A stretch of DNA of 46,536 nucleotides. Origin: Bradymonadales bacterium (lineage in GTDB: Bacteria > Myxococcota_A > UBA9042 > PWKZ01). Under the pieces are notes generated by a model. The model worked only from the letters and a program-made list of their open reading frames with translations, did no database searches and was not told where the DNA came from. This document shows, one piece after another, positions 19,465 through 29,600 of this stretch (position 1 is the first letter of the stretch; every line of letters starts with the position of its first letter). A program made the position numbers and the translations under genes. Location of the stretch: positions 1 through 46,536 of the forward strand of contig PWKZ01000228.1 in assembly GCA_003559575.1 (NCBI GenBank). The letters are read 5' to 3'.

Positions 19465-20759
19465 TAGTGTCCCTCCGCCAACTTGCCGGCGATCGCCGCG
19501 AGTAGCTCCTCGAGCCGCCCGGAGTCGGCCAGAGGCCGGGGCATCGTCGCCACCAGCTGAACCTCCGTCTTGCTCCCGGTGAGGGCCAGGAAGAGCGGGG
19601 TCGACTCCACCCCCGGCGGCACGAAAAAGCCCGCGGTCGCACGAAACCCGCCTCCCCGGAACTGTTCGAGCGGCAGTCGCCCAATGTTGGAGAGCACCCC
19701 GCTTGCCAAATAACGGCCGCGGCGATGCACCCTGGCTATGGCGGCGCGCCCGACGCGCGCCATGAGCCCGAGCGGCAGCGCGCGCAGCACGCCGAGCCCG
19801 GGCCCGAAGGCGGTCTCCAGGCCGTCGCGGCGCATTGTCTCGATTTTTTGCGCGATCTCGAGGGCCGTCGCCTCCGGCGGAACCTCCAGGTGCAACATGC
19901 CGGTCAAGTTGGCCGTGGAGCGTAGTCCTGGCGCCCGCGGCCGCAAGTCCACCGGCAGATCGAAGCGCACCCGCCCGTCAGCACCATCCTCGCCCGCCTG
20001 CAGGCGGGCCTGCTCCGCCACCGCCAGCGCGACCCGCGGCAGCAGCCGCGAGTGCTTCCCCGGCACGGTCACCCGGCGCCACCGAGTGCCCCGTGTCTCT
20101 GTCGTCACAGCCCGCCCGGTGGGCGCCAGGCAGTCTTCAATGCGTCGTTCGGCCCGCGCCGCCTGAAGGGAGCGCGCGAGCGCCACGTCGGTTAGGGGCG
20201 AGGTGGCGCCAATCGGTGGCGCTCCGTTGAGCGCGCGGAAGAGATCCTCGACGAAAGAGAGCGTTCCGCGGCCGTCCATGACGGCGTGGTGGGTGCGCAC
20301 GATCACCCGCGGCGGGGTCCCCTCGACCAGCAGCACCTCCACTGTTGGGCCGGTGCGTGGCGCAAGCGGTGTCTCCATGAACGGCGCCCCGGCCTCGCAG
20401 CGCCCGTCCCAGGCGGCGCCGTTGACCACTCGGATCGGCGGCGGCGTCACTGTCGCGCGAAGGCGGCTCGCGGTGAGGTGGCCCCGGAGCACGAGGCGCG
20501 CGCCGGGGTTGGCGACCGCCGCCGCGGCCACCGCCGCCCGCCAGATGTCGGGGTCGAGGGTCCCCTCGCCCTCCAGCACGAGCTGATTGACGAACGGTCC
20601 GTGCAACCGATCAGCCACGAGCCACAACCGCTCCACCGGCGAGAGGCGGCGCTCGTACTCCGCGCTCGCCCGGCGCGCGCGCCGGGCGATTGAGCATAGG
20701 GCCACTGCGACAAGCGCCGCCACCGCCGCGGCCACCGCGAGGCAAAGCCACCCGCTCAT
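19464..20759 (-). CDS. Membrane-anchored HHxxxDG acyltransferase (condensation/WS-DGAT/Pap-like superfamily)
   Basis: VRTHHAVMDGRGTLSFVEDLFRAL carries HHxxxDG; N-terminal TM LCLAVAAAVAALVAVALCSI; starts LSPVERLWLVADRLH. Confidence 0.72.
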   Translation of the reverse strand: MSGWLCLAVAAAVAALVAVALCSIARRARRASAEYERRLSPVERLWLVADRLHGPFVNQLVLEGEGTLDPDIWRAAVAAAAVANPGARLVLRGHLTASRLRATVTPPPIRVVNGAAWDGRCEAGAPFMETPLAPRTGPTVEVLLVEGTPPRVIVRTHHAVMDGRGTLSFVEDLFRALNGAPPIGATSPLTDVALARSLQAARAERRIEDCLAPTGRAVTTETRGTRWRRVTVPGKHSRLLPRVALAVAEQARLQAGEDGADGRVRFDLPVDLRPRAPGLRSTANLTGMLHLEVPPEATALEIAQKIETMRRDGLETAFGPGLGVLRALPLGLMARVGRAAIARVHRRGRYLASGVLSNIGRLPLEQFRGGGFRATAGFFVPPGVESTPLFLALTGSKTEVQLVATMPRPLADSGRLEELLAAIAGKLAEGH

Positions 20760-21916
20760 CGGAGCCCCTCGATCACCCGCGCCGCCGCCGCTGCTCCGCC
20801 GGCGGTGCGAAACGAAGCCTGGACGCGCCGGGCGCCTGCCGCGAACGTGGGATCGTCCAGCACGCGGCGCACGGCGCGGCGAATGCCGGCCGGCCCAACG
20901 CGCGCGAAGCGCACCCGCACTCCGGCGTTGGCCGTCACCACCTGCTCGGCGATCACCGGTTGATCATCGCGGATCGGCGCCACCACGAGCGGTAGTCCGT
21001 GCGACAGCGTCTCACAGACCGTGTTGTGACCGCCGTGGCTGATGACCGCCTGCACATGTGAGAGGAGCCGGAGCTGAGGCACATGAGCGCGCACCAACAT
21101 GTGGGGCGGTAGCTCGCCTATCAGCTCCGGCGGCGCGGCGAAGATCACTTGCAGCGGCTCATCTCGCAAGCCGTCGACAACGGCGCGGTAGAAGCGCCGG
21201 CCGCGTTCGGCGTTGACGGTACCGAGCGAGACGAGCACACGAGATCGCTCGGGCGCGAGCTGTTGCCAGGGGAAATCGTCCCGCTCCTCGCGCTGCCGCA
21301 GGGATGGTCCGACAAAGTGGTAGTGAGCTTGGAACCGGTCGAGGGGCCCGACCAGGGCGTCGGTCGAGAAGACGATCACCGCATGCGGGGAGATGTTATG
21401 GCCCGGCAGGGGGGTGAGCCCGTGCTCACGCTGCAGTAGCGCCAGTTGTTCGTCGACCCATGCGGCGACTCGCGGCAGCGCCGCGAGCGAGTCGGTGACG
21501 GCGGCGGAGGTGGTGGCCAGTGTCGCCCAGGGAAGCTCGAAGCGCCGCGCCACGATGCCGCCGGCGAGCGCTTGTTGATCCACCGCCAGACAATCGGGCG
21601 CGTAGGCTTGCACGGCGGCCTCGAGTCCCGGGACCATCGCGCGCCCGAGCGGGACCAGGAATTCCTGCCACAGAAACTTGAGCGCCACGAGGCCGCGTGC
21701 CCCCATCGCTTTCGCCATCATCGCGTCGTGCAGCGCCTGCGGGATTCGGTCGTCGAGCGGCAGCCGCTCTGCGCCCTCCGGCAGCAGCCGGGAGAGGACC
21801 GTCTCGTGCCCCACCCAGGCCACCTCGTGGCCGCGCGCGGTAAGCTCGGCGGCCACCGCCAGGGTGGGGTTGATGTGGCCGGTCAATGGGGGGACTATGA
21901 ACAGCACGCGGCTCAT
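20756..21916 (-). CDS. MGT/UGT-like glycosyltransferase (GT1-type)
   Basis: MSRVLFIVPPLTGHINPTLAVAAELTARGHEVAWVGHE; RVLVSLGTVN; AVISHGGHNTVCETLSHGLPLVVAPIRDDQPVIAEQV. Confidence 0.88.
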   Translation of the reverse strand: MSRVLFIVPPLTGHINPTLAVAAELTARGHEVAWVGHETVLSRLLPEGAERLPLDDRIPQALHDAMMAKAMGARGLVALKFLWQEFLVPLGRAMVPGLEAAVQAYAPDCLAVDQQALAGGIVARRFELPWATLATTSAAVTDSLAALPRVAAWVDEQLALLQREHGLTPLPGHNISPHAVIVFSTDALVGPLDRFQAHYHFVGPSLRQREERDDFPWQQLAPERSRVLVSLGTVNAERGRRFYRAVVDGLRDEPLQVIFAAPPELIGELPPHMLVRAHVPQLRLLSHVQAVISHGGHNTVCETLSHGLPLVVAPIRDDQPVIAEQVVTANAGVRVRFARVGPAGIRRAVRRVLDDPTFAAGARRVQASFRTAGGAAAAARVIEGLR

Positions 21917-22731
21917 CTGTCTGACCTCTCCGTATCTCGCCGCACCCACTCGATGATGGCGTCACGCACGGTTGTGGTGGCCTCCCAGAGCACCGAATGG
22001 GAGCAGCCCGGCAGTACCCGCAGCTCCACGTTGGGGAGCCTCGCGGCCACCCACTCACCGCGCTCGAGCACATCGGAGTGCTCTCCGTAGAGGCAAAGCA
22101 CCGGCGCTTTGAGAGCCGCGAGCGCCTCCTCGCTGATGGGCGGTGAAGTTTCGAGATCGGCCAAGAGCGAGGTGCCGTAGACGAGCGCCTCGGCGCGCTC
22201 GGCGAGGCGGGTGCGTTTGCGGGCGCTGTGGCGCCCAAGCCAGTTGCTGAAATGCTTGACTATCATCTCGTCTCGCGCTTGCCCTTGGACTCCCAGGGTG
22301 GCGGCCATCTCGGCGCCCCAGCGGTCGTTCGAGACGTGCGCGTCGATGAGCACCAGGCCGGCCACCCGCTCCGGGTGGGCGATGGCGAACGCCAGCGCCA
22401 AAAGCCCGCCGAAGCTGTTGCCGACGAGGTGCAGCGGCCCCTTGACGCCGCAGCTCGCGAGCAGATCGGCCAAATCGGCCACCATCTCGCCCAACCCATA
22501 GCCCTCGCGCGGCCGCTCGCTGCGCCCGTGGCCGCGAAGATCGTAGAGGAGCACCTCGGCGAACTCCGCCACCCGATTGGCCACCGTGAAGTAGTAGCTC
22601 GACAGGTTGTCCATGACCAGCCCGTGGAGAAAGATGACCGTCGGGCGCGCCTCTGGTGCTTTTTTTTCTCTCTCCGGCGGCCCGAGCTGCTGGACATGGA
22701 AGCGAACTCCGCGCACCACGACGTCAGCCAT
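21913..22731 (-). CDS. Alpha/beta hydrolase
   Basis: VIFLHGLVMDN, LLYDLRGHGRSERP, LVGNSFGGLLALAFA (GNSFGG nucleophile elbow), GCSHSVLWEAT. Confidence 0.88.
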   Translation of the reverse strand: MADVVVRGVRFHVQQLGPPEREKKAPEARPTVIFLHGLVMDNLSSYYFTVANRVAEFAEVLLYDLRGHGRSERPREGYGLGEMVADLADLLASCGVKGPLHLVGNSFGGLLALAFAIAHPERVAGLVLIDAHVSNDRWGAEMAATLGVQGQARDEMIVKHFSNWLGRHSARKRTRLAERAEALVYGTSLLADLETSPPISEEALAALKAPVLCLYGEHSDVLERGEWVAARLPNVELRVLPGCSHSVLWEATTTVRDAIIEWVRRDTERSDR

Positions 22732-23488
22732 CGAAGAACTCCATGAGGACTTTACCGAGCGCCTCCGGCGCTTCGAGCGGCAGGAAATGGCCCCCATCGA
22801 GAGTTACTGTGCGGACCGCCGGCAGCGCGCGGGCCAGCCGGTCAGCCGAGCCCAGACAGGGGGAATGGGCGCCGTAGACACTCAGCACCGGGCAGCGGAT
22901 GGCGCCGAGCGCCTCATCAGTGGGTGGACGGCGTTCAGCCAGATCATCGAGCAGCGAGGTCTCGCCGGCGAGCGCGGCGAGCGCCTCCAGCCGCAGCCGC
23001 CCTCGCCGGCGCTGAGGGTCGAAGTCGCGCCGCAGCGTCTCGGGCAGTGCGGCCAGCAGCTCGGTCGCCATCTCCTCGGAGTCGAGCGAGAGGATCGACC
23101 ACAGCGCGTCGCTCTCGGAGATCGCGAGCGGCGCCTCCACCGTCGCGAGGCGACGCACGCGCGCGTAGCGGCGAGCGTAGTCGAGCGCAATGAGACCGCC
23201 CCAGCTATGCCCCACCAGATCGAACGATTCGAGCTCGAGGGCCTCGGCCAGCGCCGCGAGATCATCGGCCATCGTGCTCACGTCGTAGCCCTCCGTGGGG
23301 CGCGCGCTGCGACCGTGGCCGCGCAGATCATAGAGAACGACCCGGTGGCGCCCGGCGAGCGCGCGGGCGCAAGTGAAGTACCAGGTCGCGATGTTGCCGA
23401 TCAGCAGCCCGTGGAGCATCACGAGCGGCGGTCCGTGGCCGATCTCCGTGACGTTCAAGTCGATTCCGTTGGCGTTGACGGTTCTCAA
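22724..23488 (-). CDS. Alpha/beta hydrolase (paralog of adjacent gene)
   Basis: RTVNANGIDLNVTEIGHGPPLVMLHGLLIGN, VVLYDLRGHGRSARPTEGY, DLVGHSWGGLIALDYA, GGHFLPLEAPEAL. TTG start at 23488 chosen from purine-rich upstream; ORF remains open to 23878. Confidence 0.85.
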   Translation of the reverse strand: MRTVNANGIDLNVTEIGHGPPLVMLHGLLIGNIATWYFTCARALAGRHRVVLYDLRGHGRSARPTEGYDVSTMADDLAALAEALELESFDLVGHSWGGLIALDYARRYARVRRLATVEAPLAISESDALWSILSLDSEEMATELLAALPETLRRDFDPQRRRGRLRLEALAALAGETSLLDDLAERRPPTDEALGAIRCPVLSVYGAHSPCLGSADRLARALPAVRTVTLDGGHFLPLEAPEALGKVLMEFFDG

Positions 23489-23693
23489 AGGCCCCTCCCT
23501 CCCCCCTGTCTTGACACGAAAAGCCCGAGGAGGCCAGCCGGTGCCTCCACCTCGCGTCATGGGTGATATTCCACTGTCGTCCGTGTCGGGTGTTACCTCC
23601 ACGGTGCCGCGGGAAGCGCGCTTGTTTTTTTGTTGCATTCGATCCGGCGCTTCGCGCTCCCACGCTTGGCGCCGGTGGTGAGTGAGTTGAGTA

Positions 23694-26600
23694 GTGATTC
23701 GCGATTTTAGTTTTTTGGGCCTCTCGCCTTTTTTGATCCCGGATGATCGGTTGACAATCGCGCTGTGCCGGGCGGGGGCCCTGGGTGTGCTGGAGTTGGG
23801 CCGCGACCCCGCCGCGGCGCGCGCGGCGCTCTCGACCGTGGCCCGCCAGGTGCCGGCCGGATTCGGCGTGCGTGTCACCTCGGGGACGGCGGTGGAGCCC
23901 GCGTCCCTCCCCCGCGAGGTCCGCGTCGTGGTGCTGCCGGCGGACGTGCCGGCCGCCCCCTGGGCCGGCCGCGAGCGGTTGGTTCAGGTGACCTCCATCG
24001 AAGAGGCCCGCGCCGCGATCGAGGCCGGCGCCGACGGTCTCATTGCCAAGGGGTCCGAGAGCGCCGGCCGAGTCGGGGAGTGCTCGACCTTCGTGCTGGC
24101 GCAAGCGCTGCTGGCGGCCGACTCGCTGTTGGGTGGGCGGCCGGTCTTTCTCCAAGGCGCCATCGGCCTCCACGCCGCCGCCGCGGCCTTCGCGGGCGGG
24201 GCCAGCGGGGTCGTCCTCGACGACGCGCTCGCGTTGCTGCGGGAGTCCCGGCTGGATCAGGCGGCCAGGAAGCTCATCAGCGGGCTCGACGGCAGCGAGA
24301 CCACCGTCCTCGGTGGCCACCGCGTGTTCCTTCGGCCGGGCTTTCTGGCGGCCGATCTGGCGGCCGATCAGAGTGATCCCACCGCGGCGGAGGTCGAGGC
24401 GCTCATTGGCGGCACCGATCCGAGCACGAATCTCCTGCCCATGGGCCAGGGGATCGGGCTCGCGGCGCGCTATGCCGACCGCTATCGCACCGTGGCCGGA
24501 CTACTGAGCGCGTTGAGCGACAACGTCGCGACCAGCCTCCGCCTGGCGCAGGCCGCAAACCCGTTGGCCCCCCAGAGCCCGCTGGCCGAGGCGCTCGGTT
24601 GCCGCTACCCCATCGTGCAGGGGCCGATGTCGCGCGTCAGTGACTCGCCGGCTTTTGCCCTCGCTGTCGCTCAAGCCGGTGGATTGCCTTTCCTGGCCGT
24701 GGGGCTCAAGAGCGGTCCCGCGCTGTCCGACTTGCTGCGTGAGACGGCGACGCATCTCGCGGGACGTCCTTTTGGAGTGGGGCTGCTCGGCTTCGCGCCG
24801 CCCGCGCTGTGGGAGGAGCAAAGCGCGCTGGTGCTGGCCGCCCGCCCGCGCGCGGCAATCATCGCCGGCGGCCGCCCGTCACAAGCGCGGCTCTTCGAAG
24901 AGCGCGGGATTCAGACCTGGCTGCATGTGCCCTCGCCGGGGCTGCTCGACTTGTATCTTGAGGACGGAGCGCGGCGGTTCATCTTCGAGGGACGTGAGTG
25001 TGGCGGGCATGTGGGCCCGCGTGGCAGCTTCGCTCTGTGGGAGGCGCAGATCGAGCGGCTGATGTGCTTCGAGGCGCCTGAGGAGCTGCATGTTCTGTTC
25101 GCCGGCGGGATCCATGATCGGCGCTCGGCGGCGATGGTGGCCGCCCTGGCGGCACCGCTGGCCGCGCGCGGGGCGCGGCTCGGGGTCTTGCTCGGCACCG
25201 GCTATCTGTTCACCGAGGAGGTGGTGGCCACGGGCGCCCTGCTGCCCGGGTTTCAGCGGGCGGCGCTGGATTGCAGGCGCACGCGGGTACTGCGCTCGGC
25301 GCCCGGTCACGAGAGCCGCTGCGCCGACACTGACTATGTGGCGGCGTTCGAGGCCGAGCATGCCCGCCTGGTGGCCGAAGAGCGCTCGCCGGACGAGATC
25401 TGGGAGGCGCTGGAGCGCTTCAATTTGGGCCGGCTGGCGCTGGCCGCCAAGGGGCTCGACCAGCGGGGAGCTGAAGGGGTGCCTTGCGACGAGCGCACTC
25501 AACGGCGCGAGGGGATGTATATGCTGGGAGAACTCTCGGCGCTCCGCACGGAGGTGGTGACCATCGGTGAGCTTCACGAGGACGTGAGCGAGGGAAGCGC
25601 CCGTCTCTTGGCCGAGAGGGCTCGCTTCAGAACCACCGCGGCAGCGACTTCGGCCGATGAGGCAGCGGCCGGCGCGGCGCCGGCCGATGTGGCCATTGTC
25701 GGGATCGCCTGCGCGTTCCCCGACGCGCCCGATCTGGCTCGCTACTGGGCCAATATTCTCGATGGCGTCGATTGTATTACCGAGGTCCCGGACGAGCGGT
25801 GGAGCAAGGAGATTTACTACGACGGCGACTCTCGCGGCGATGGGCATACCTACTCCAAGTGGGGCGGCTTCTTACCCCAGATCGCCATTGATCCGTTGGC
25901 CTATGGGATCCCGCCGCGCTCTCTGGCAGCCATCGATCCGGTCCAACTGCTGAGTCTCGAGATGGCCCGGCGAGCCCTCGAAGATGCCGGCTACGGCGAC
26001 GGCGCGCTCGGGCGGTGGTTTGATCGAGAGCGGACGGCGGTGATCTTCGGCGCCCAGCCGGGGGCCGATCTGGCAGGCGCCCACGGCTTCCGGGCGCTCT
26101 ACCCGCAGCTCGTGGGCCCGCTGCCGGAGGCGCTCGCGGAGCGTCTGCCGGAGCTCACCGAGGACTCTTTCCCCGGGGTGCTCGGCAACGTCATCTCAGG
26201 CCGCATCGCCAACCGCCTGGATCTCGGGGGGACCAACTACACGGTGGATGCGGCTTGCGCGTCCTCGCTGGCGGCCCTCCAGGTGGCGATTCGGGAGCTA
26301 CTGGCCGGGACGAGCGACATGGTGCTGTGCGGTGGCGCCGACGTGCACAACAGCATCAACGACTATCAGCTCTTCTCGAGCGTTCACGCGCTGTCCCCCA
26401 CCGGCACCCCGCGTACTTTCGATGCCTCGGCCGACGGAACCACCATCAGTGAAGGGGTGGCGGTGTTGGTGCTCAAGCGGTTACGCGACGCCCAGCGGGA
26501 CGGTGATCGGATCTACGCCGTCGTGCGCGGCCTCGGCGCCGCCAGCGACGGCAAGAGCCTGGGGCTCACGGCGCCCCGGCGCGAGGGGCAGTCGCGCGCC

Positions 26601-29600
26601 GTTCAGGCGGCGCTCCGCCAGGCCGGGATCTCGCCCCGCGCGCTGGGCCTCGTTGAGGCGCACGGGACCGGAACGGTGGTGGGCGACAAGACGGAACTCG
26701 AGGCTCTGAGGGAGCAGTTCGAGGCCGCGGGGGCGAGCGCCGGGGGGTGCGTCCTGGGCTCGGTGAAGTCCCAGATCGGTCACACGAAGTGTGCCGCCGG
26801 GCTGGCCGGGGTCATCAAGGCCGCGCTGTCGGTGGAGCGCGGCGTGCGCCCGGTGACTCCGAATGTGGAGCAGCCGAACCCCGCCTGGCGGGGCGAGCGA
26901 AGTCCCTTCGTCTTTATGCCCCAAACCCAGCCCTGGAGCGCTGAAGAGCGCAGCGCCGGGGTGAGCGCGTTCGGGTTCGGCGGGACCAACTTTCATGCCA
27001 TTGTCTCTTCTCCTCCGGCGCCGGCCGACGAGTTGCTCTGCACCCGTGACGAGTGGCCCGCCGAGCTTCTACTCTTTCGCGGGCCGGACCAGGATCATGC
27101 GCGGCGCCGCATGGAGAGGCTCGCCGCTCTGCTCGAGGGGCGGACCACCTGGCGGCTTCGGGATCTTGCGCGCACGACCTCCAGCGGTGGCGAGGGGCCG
27201 GTGCGCGCGGCAGTGTTGGCGCGTGATATTCCCGATTTGCGCGCCAAACTCGAGCGGGCCCGCTCGTTCGAGTCCGACCCGCGCGGCGTGTTTGTCGCCC
27301 CTGAGCGACCCCTCGCGCAATCCGGGCAGGTGGCGTTCCTCTTCCCCGGCCAGGGGAGCCAGCGGCCCGGGATGGCGGCCGATCTGTTCGTGACCTTCCC
27401 GGCGCTGAGACGCCACCTCCAAGCCGGTGCGCGCCATGTCGCTCAAATGTTTCCGCCCAAGACCTTCGGCCCGGAGGGGGAAAAGGCCCAGCAGGAGGCG
27501 CTCACCGACACCCGCGTGGCGCAGACGGCGCTCGGGATGGTGGGCCTCGCGATGGCCGATTTGCTGCTGCGCTTCGGAGTCCGCGCCGACATGGCGGCGG
27601 GGCACAGTTACGGCGAGATCGTGGCCCTGGCGGCGGCGGGGGCGCTCGCGGCCGACGAGTTGCCGGAGCTGAGCGGCGCGCGCGGCGCCGCCATCCTCGA
27701 GACGGCCCTGGCACGAGAGGACGATCCGGGTTGCATGGCGGCGGTCAAGATTTCGCGGGCGCGCCTCGAGGAGATCTTCCCGGCGCTCGCCGGGGGGCAC
27801 GCGGACGGGGTCGTCCTGGCCAACCACAATGCGCCGGAGCAGTGTGTGTTGTCGGGGCCGAGCGCCACTCTCGAGCGGATGCTGAGTTCGCTGGCCGAAG
27901 ATGGCCACCGGGGGCGTCGGATCCCCGTCGCTTGCGCTTTCCATAGCCCGCTCGTGGCCGGCGCCGGGGAGAAGTTTGCCGGCCATCTGGCGCGCGCCAA
28001 AGTGAGTGTGCCGCGCTTCCCGGTTTGGTCCAATACCACGGCCTCTCCCCATGAAGCTCGGCCCGCCGCGATTCGTGCGTTGTTGGCCGAGCAGGTGGAG
28101 CGCCCGGTGCGCTTCGTCGAGCAGATCGAGGCGATGTACCAGGCGGGCGCGCGGGTGTTCGTCGAGGTCGGTCCAGGGAAGGTCTTGAGCGGCCTCGTGG
28201 GGCAAATCTTGGGTGAGCGGCCCCACACCGTCGTCGCCACCGACTCGCCCGGTCAGCATGGGCTCGTGGCGCTTCAGACGGCGTTGGCGGCGCTGGCAGT
28301 CCACGGGGTGGCCGTCGACAGTGAGGCGCTGCACGCGGGCCGAGACTCGCGCAAATATGATCTCGAGTCCGCTCCCTCACTGGCCCTGCCCCAGTCGGCC
28401 TGGCTTGTGGACGGCCACCTCGCGCGGCCCTTGACCGGAGAGGTGCCGAAGGGGGCGTTGCAACCGATGGGCCCGCCGCTCGGGATCGCGCCGGCGACCT
28501 CGGAAGCGCCCGGCGAGGGCCGCGAGGCGGTGGTGATGAACTACCTCGCGATGGTCAAGGAGCTTGTCGCGACTCAACGCGAGGTGATGCTCAGCTATCT
28601 TGGGACGCCGCCGTCAGAGCCGACCCCGGCGCGCGCCGTCGCGCCGGGCGCGCCTGAGGTCACTGCCTCCGAGGAGCAGATCGCGCCGGGGCCGGCCGAG
28701 GGGGAGGCGCCGGCCGAGGAGGAGGCGCCGGCTCTGCTGGACGCGGCCCGGCTTTCGGCCTTGCTGTTGGATCTGATAAGCGAGCGCACCGGCTATCCGC
28801 TCGAGATGCTGGATCTCGATTTGGATCTCGAGGCCGATCTGAGCATCGACTCCATCAAGCGCATCGAGATCCTGGGTGCTCTCGGGCGTCTCATCGGGAT
28901 TGACGAGGAGACCGGCGAGCGCGATCAAGTCTTTGAGGAGCTCGCCAAACAGAAGACGATCCGTGGGATCGTGGCCTGGCTCGATGAGCGCCTCCGGGCG
29001 ACCTCCGACGAGGAGCCCACGGCGGCGCGCGAGGCGGCGAGTGCAAAGGATGGCGCCGCCGTGCCCGGCGCTGATGAGCCCGCTGTCCGCCCACCGGATC
29101 TCCAACGCTTCGTGGTGGGGCTCCGGGGTGCCCCTGTCGGGCGAATGAACGGGACGCTCGAGGGGCGCCAAGTGGCGGTCACGGACGGCAGCCCCGAGTT
29201 GGCTCGCGCGCTCGTCAAAGCGTTTGCCGGACGGGGGCTGAAAGCCGTTGTCGTGACTAACGGTGAGACGAAGGGGTGCCACGCGCTGGTGGATCTGACG
29301 GCCCTCGGCAACGGGGGCGCCGATCCGGTCAAGGGCGTCTTCAAGCAGGTGCGACATGCGATCCAGAGCGGGACCGAGCGGATCGTGGTCGCGTCGGCCC
29401 TTGGGGGGCGCCTCGGCTACGCCGCGGCGAGCGATGAGCGGCTCGGCCACGGTGGTCTTGGAGGACTCGTCAAGACCGTGGCCAAGGAGCGCCCCGAGAT
29501 CGCGCTGCGGGTGGTGGATCTCAATCCGGCCGCCCGCGCCGAGGCCAACGCGGCCTTCCTGGTTGAAGAGCTGTTGGCGGAAGGCCCGGAGCGCGAGGTC

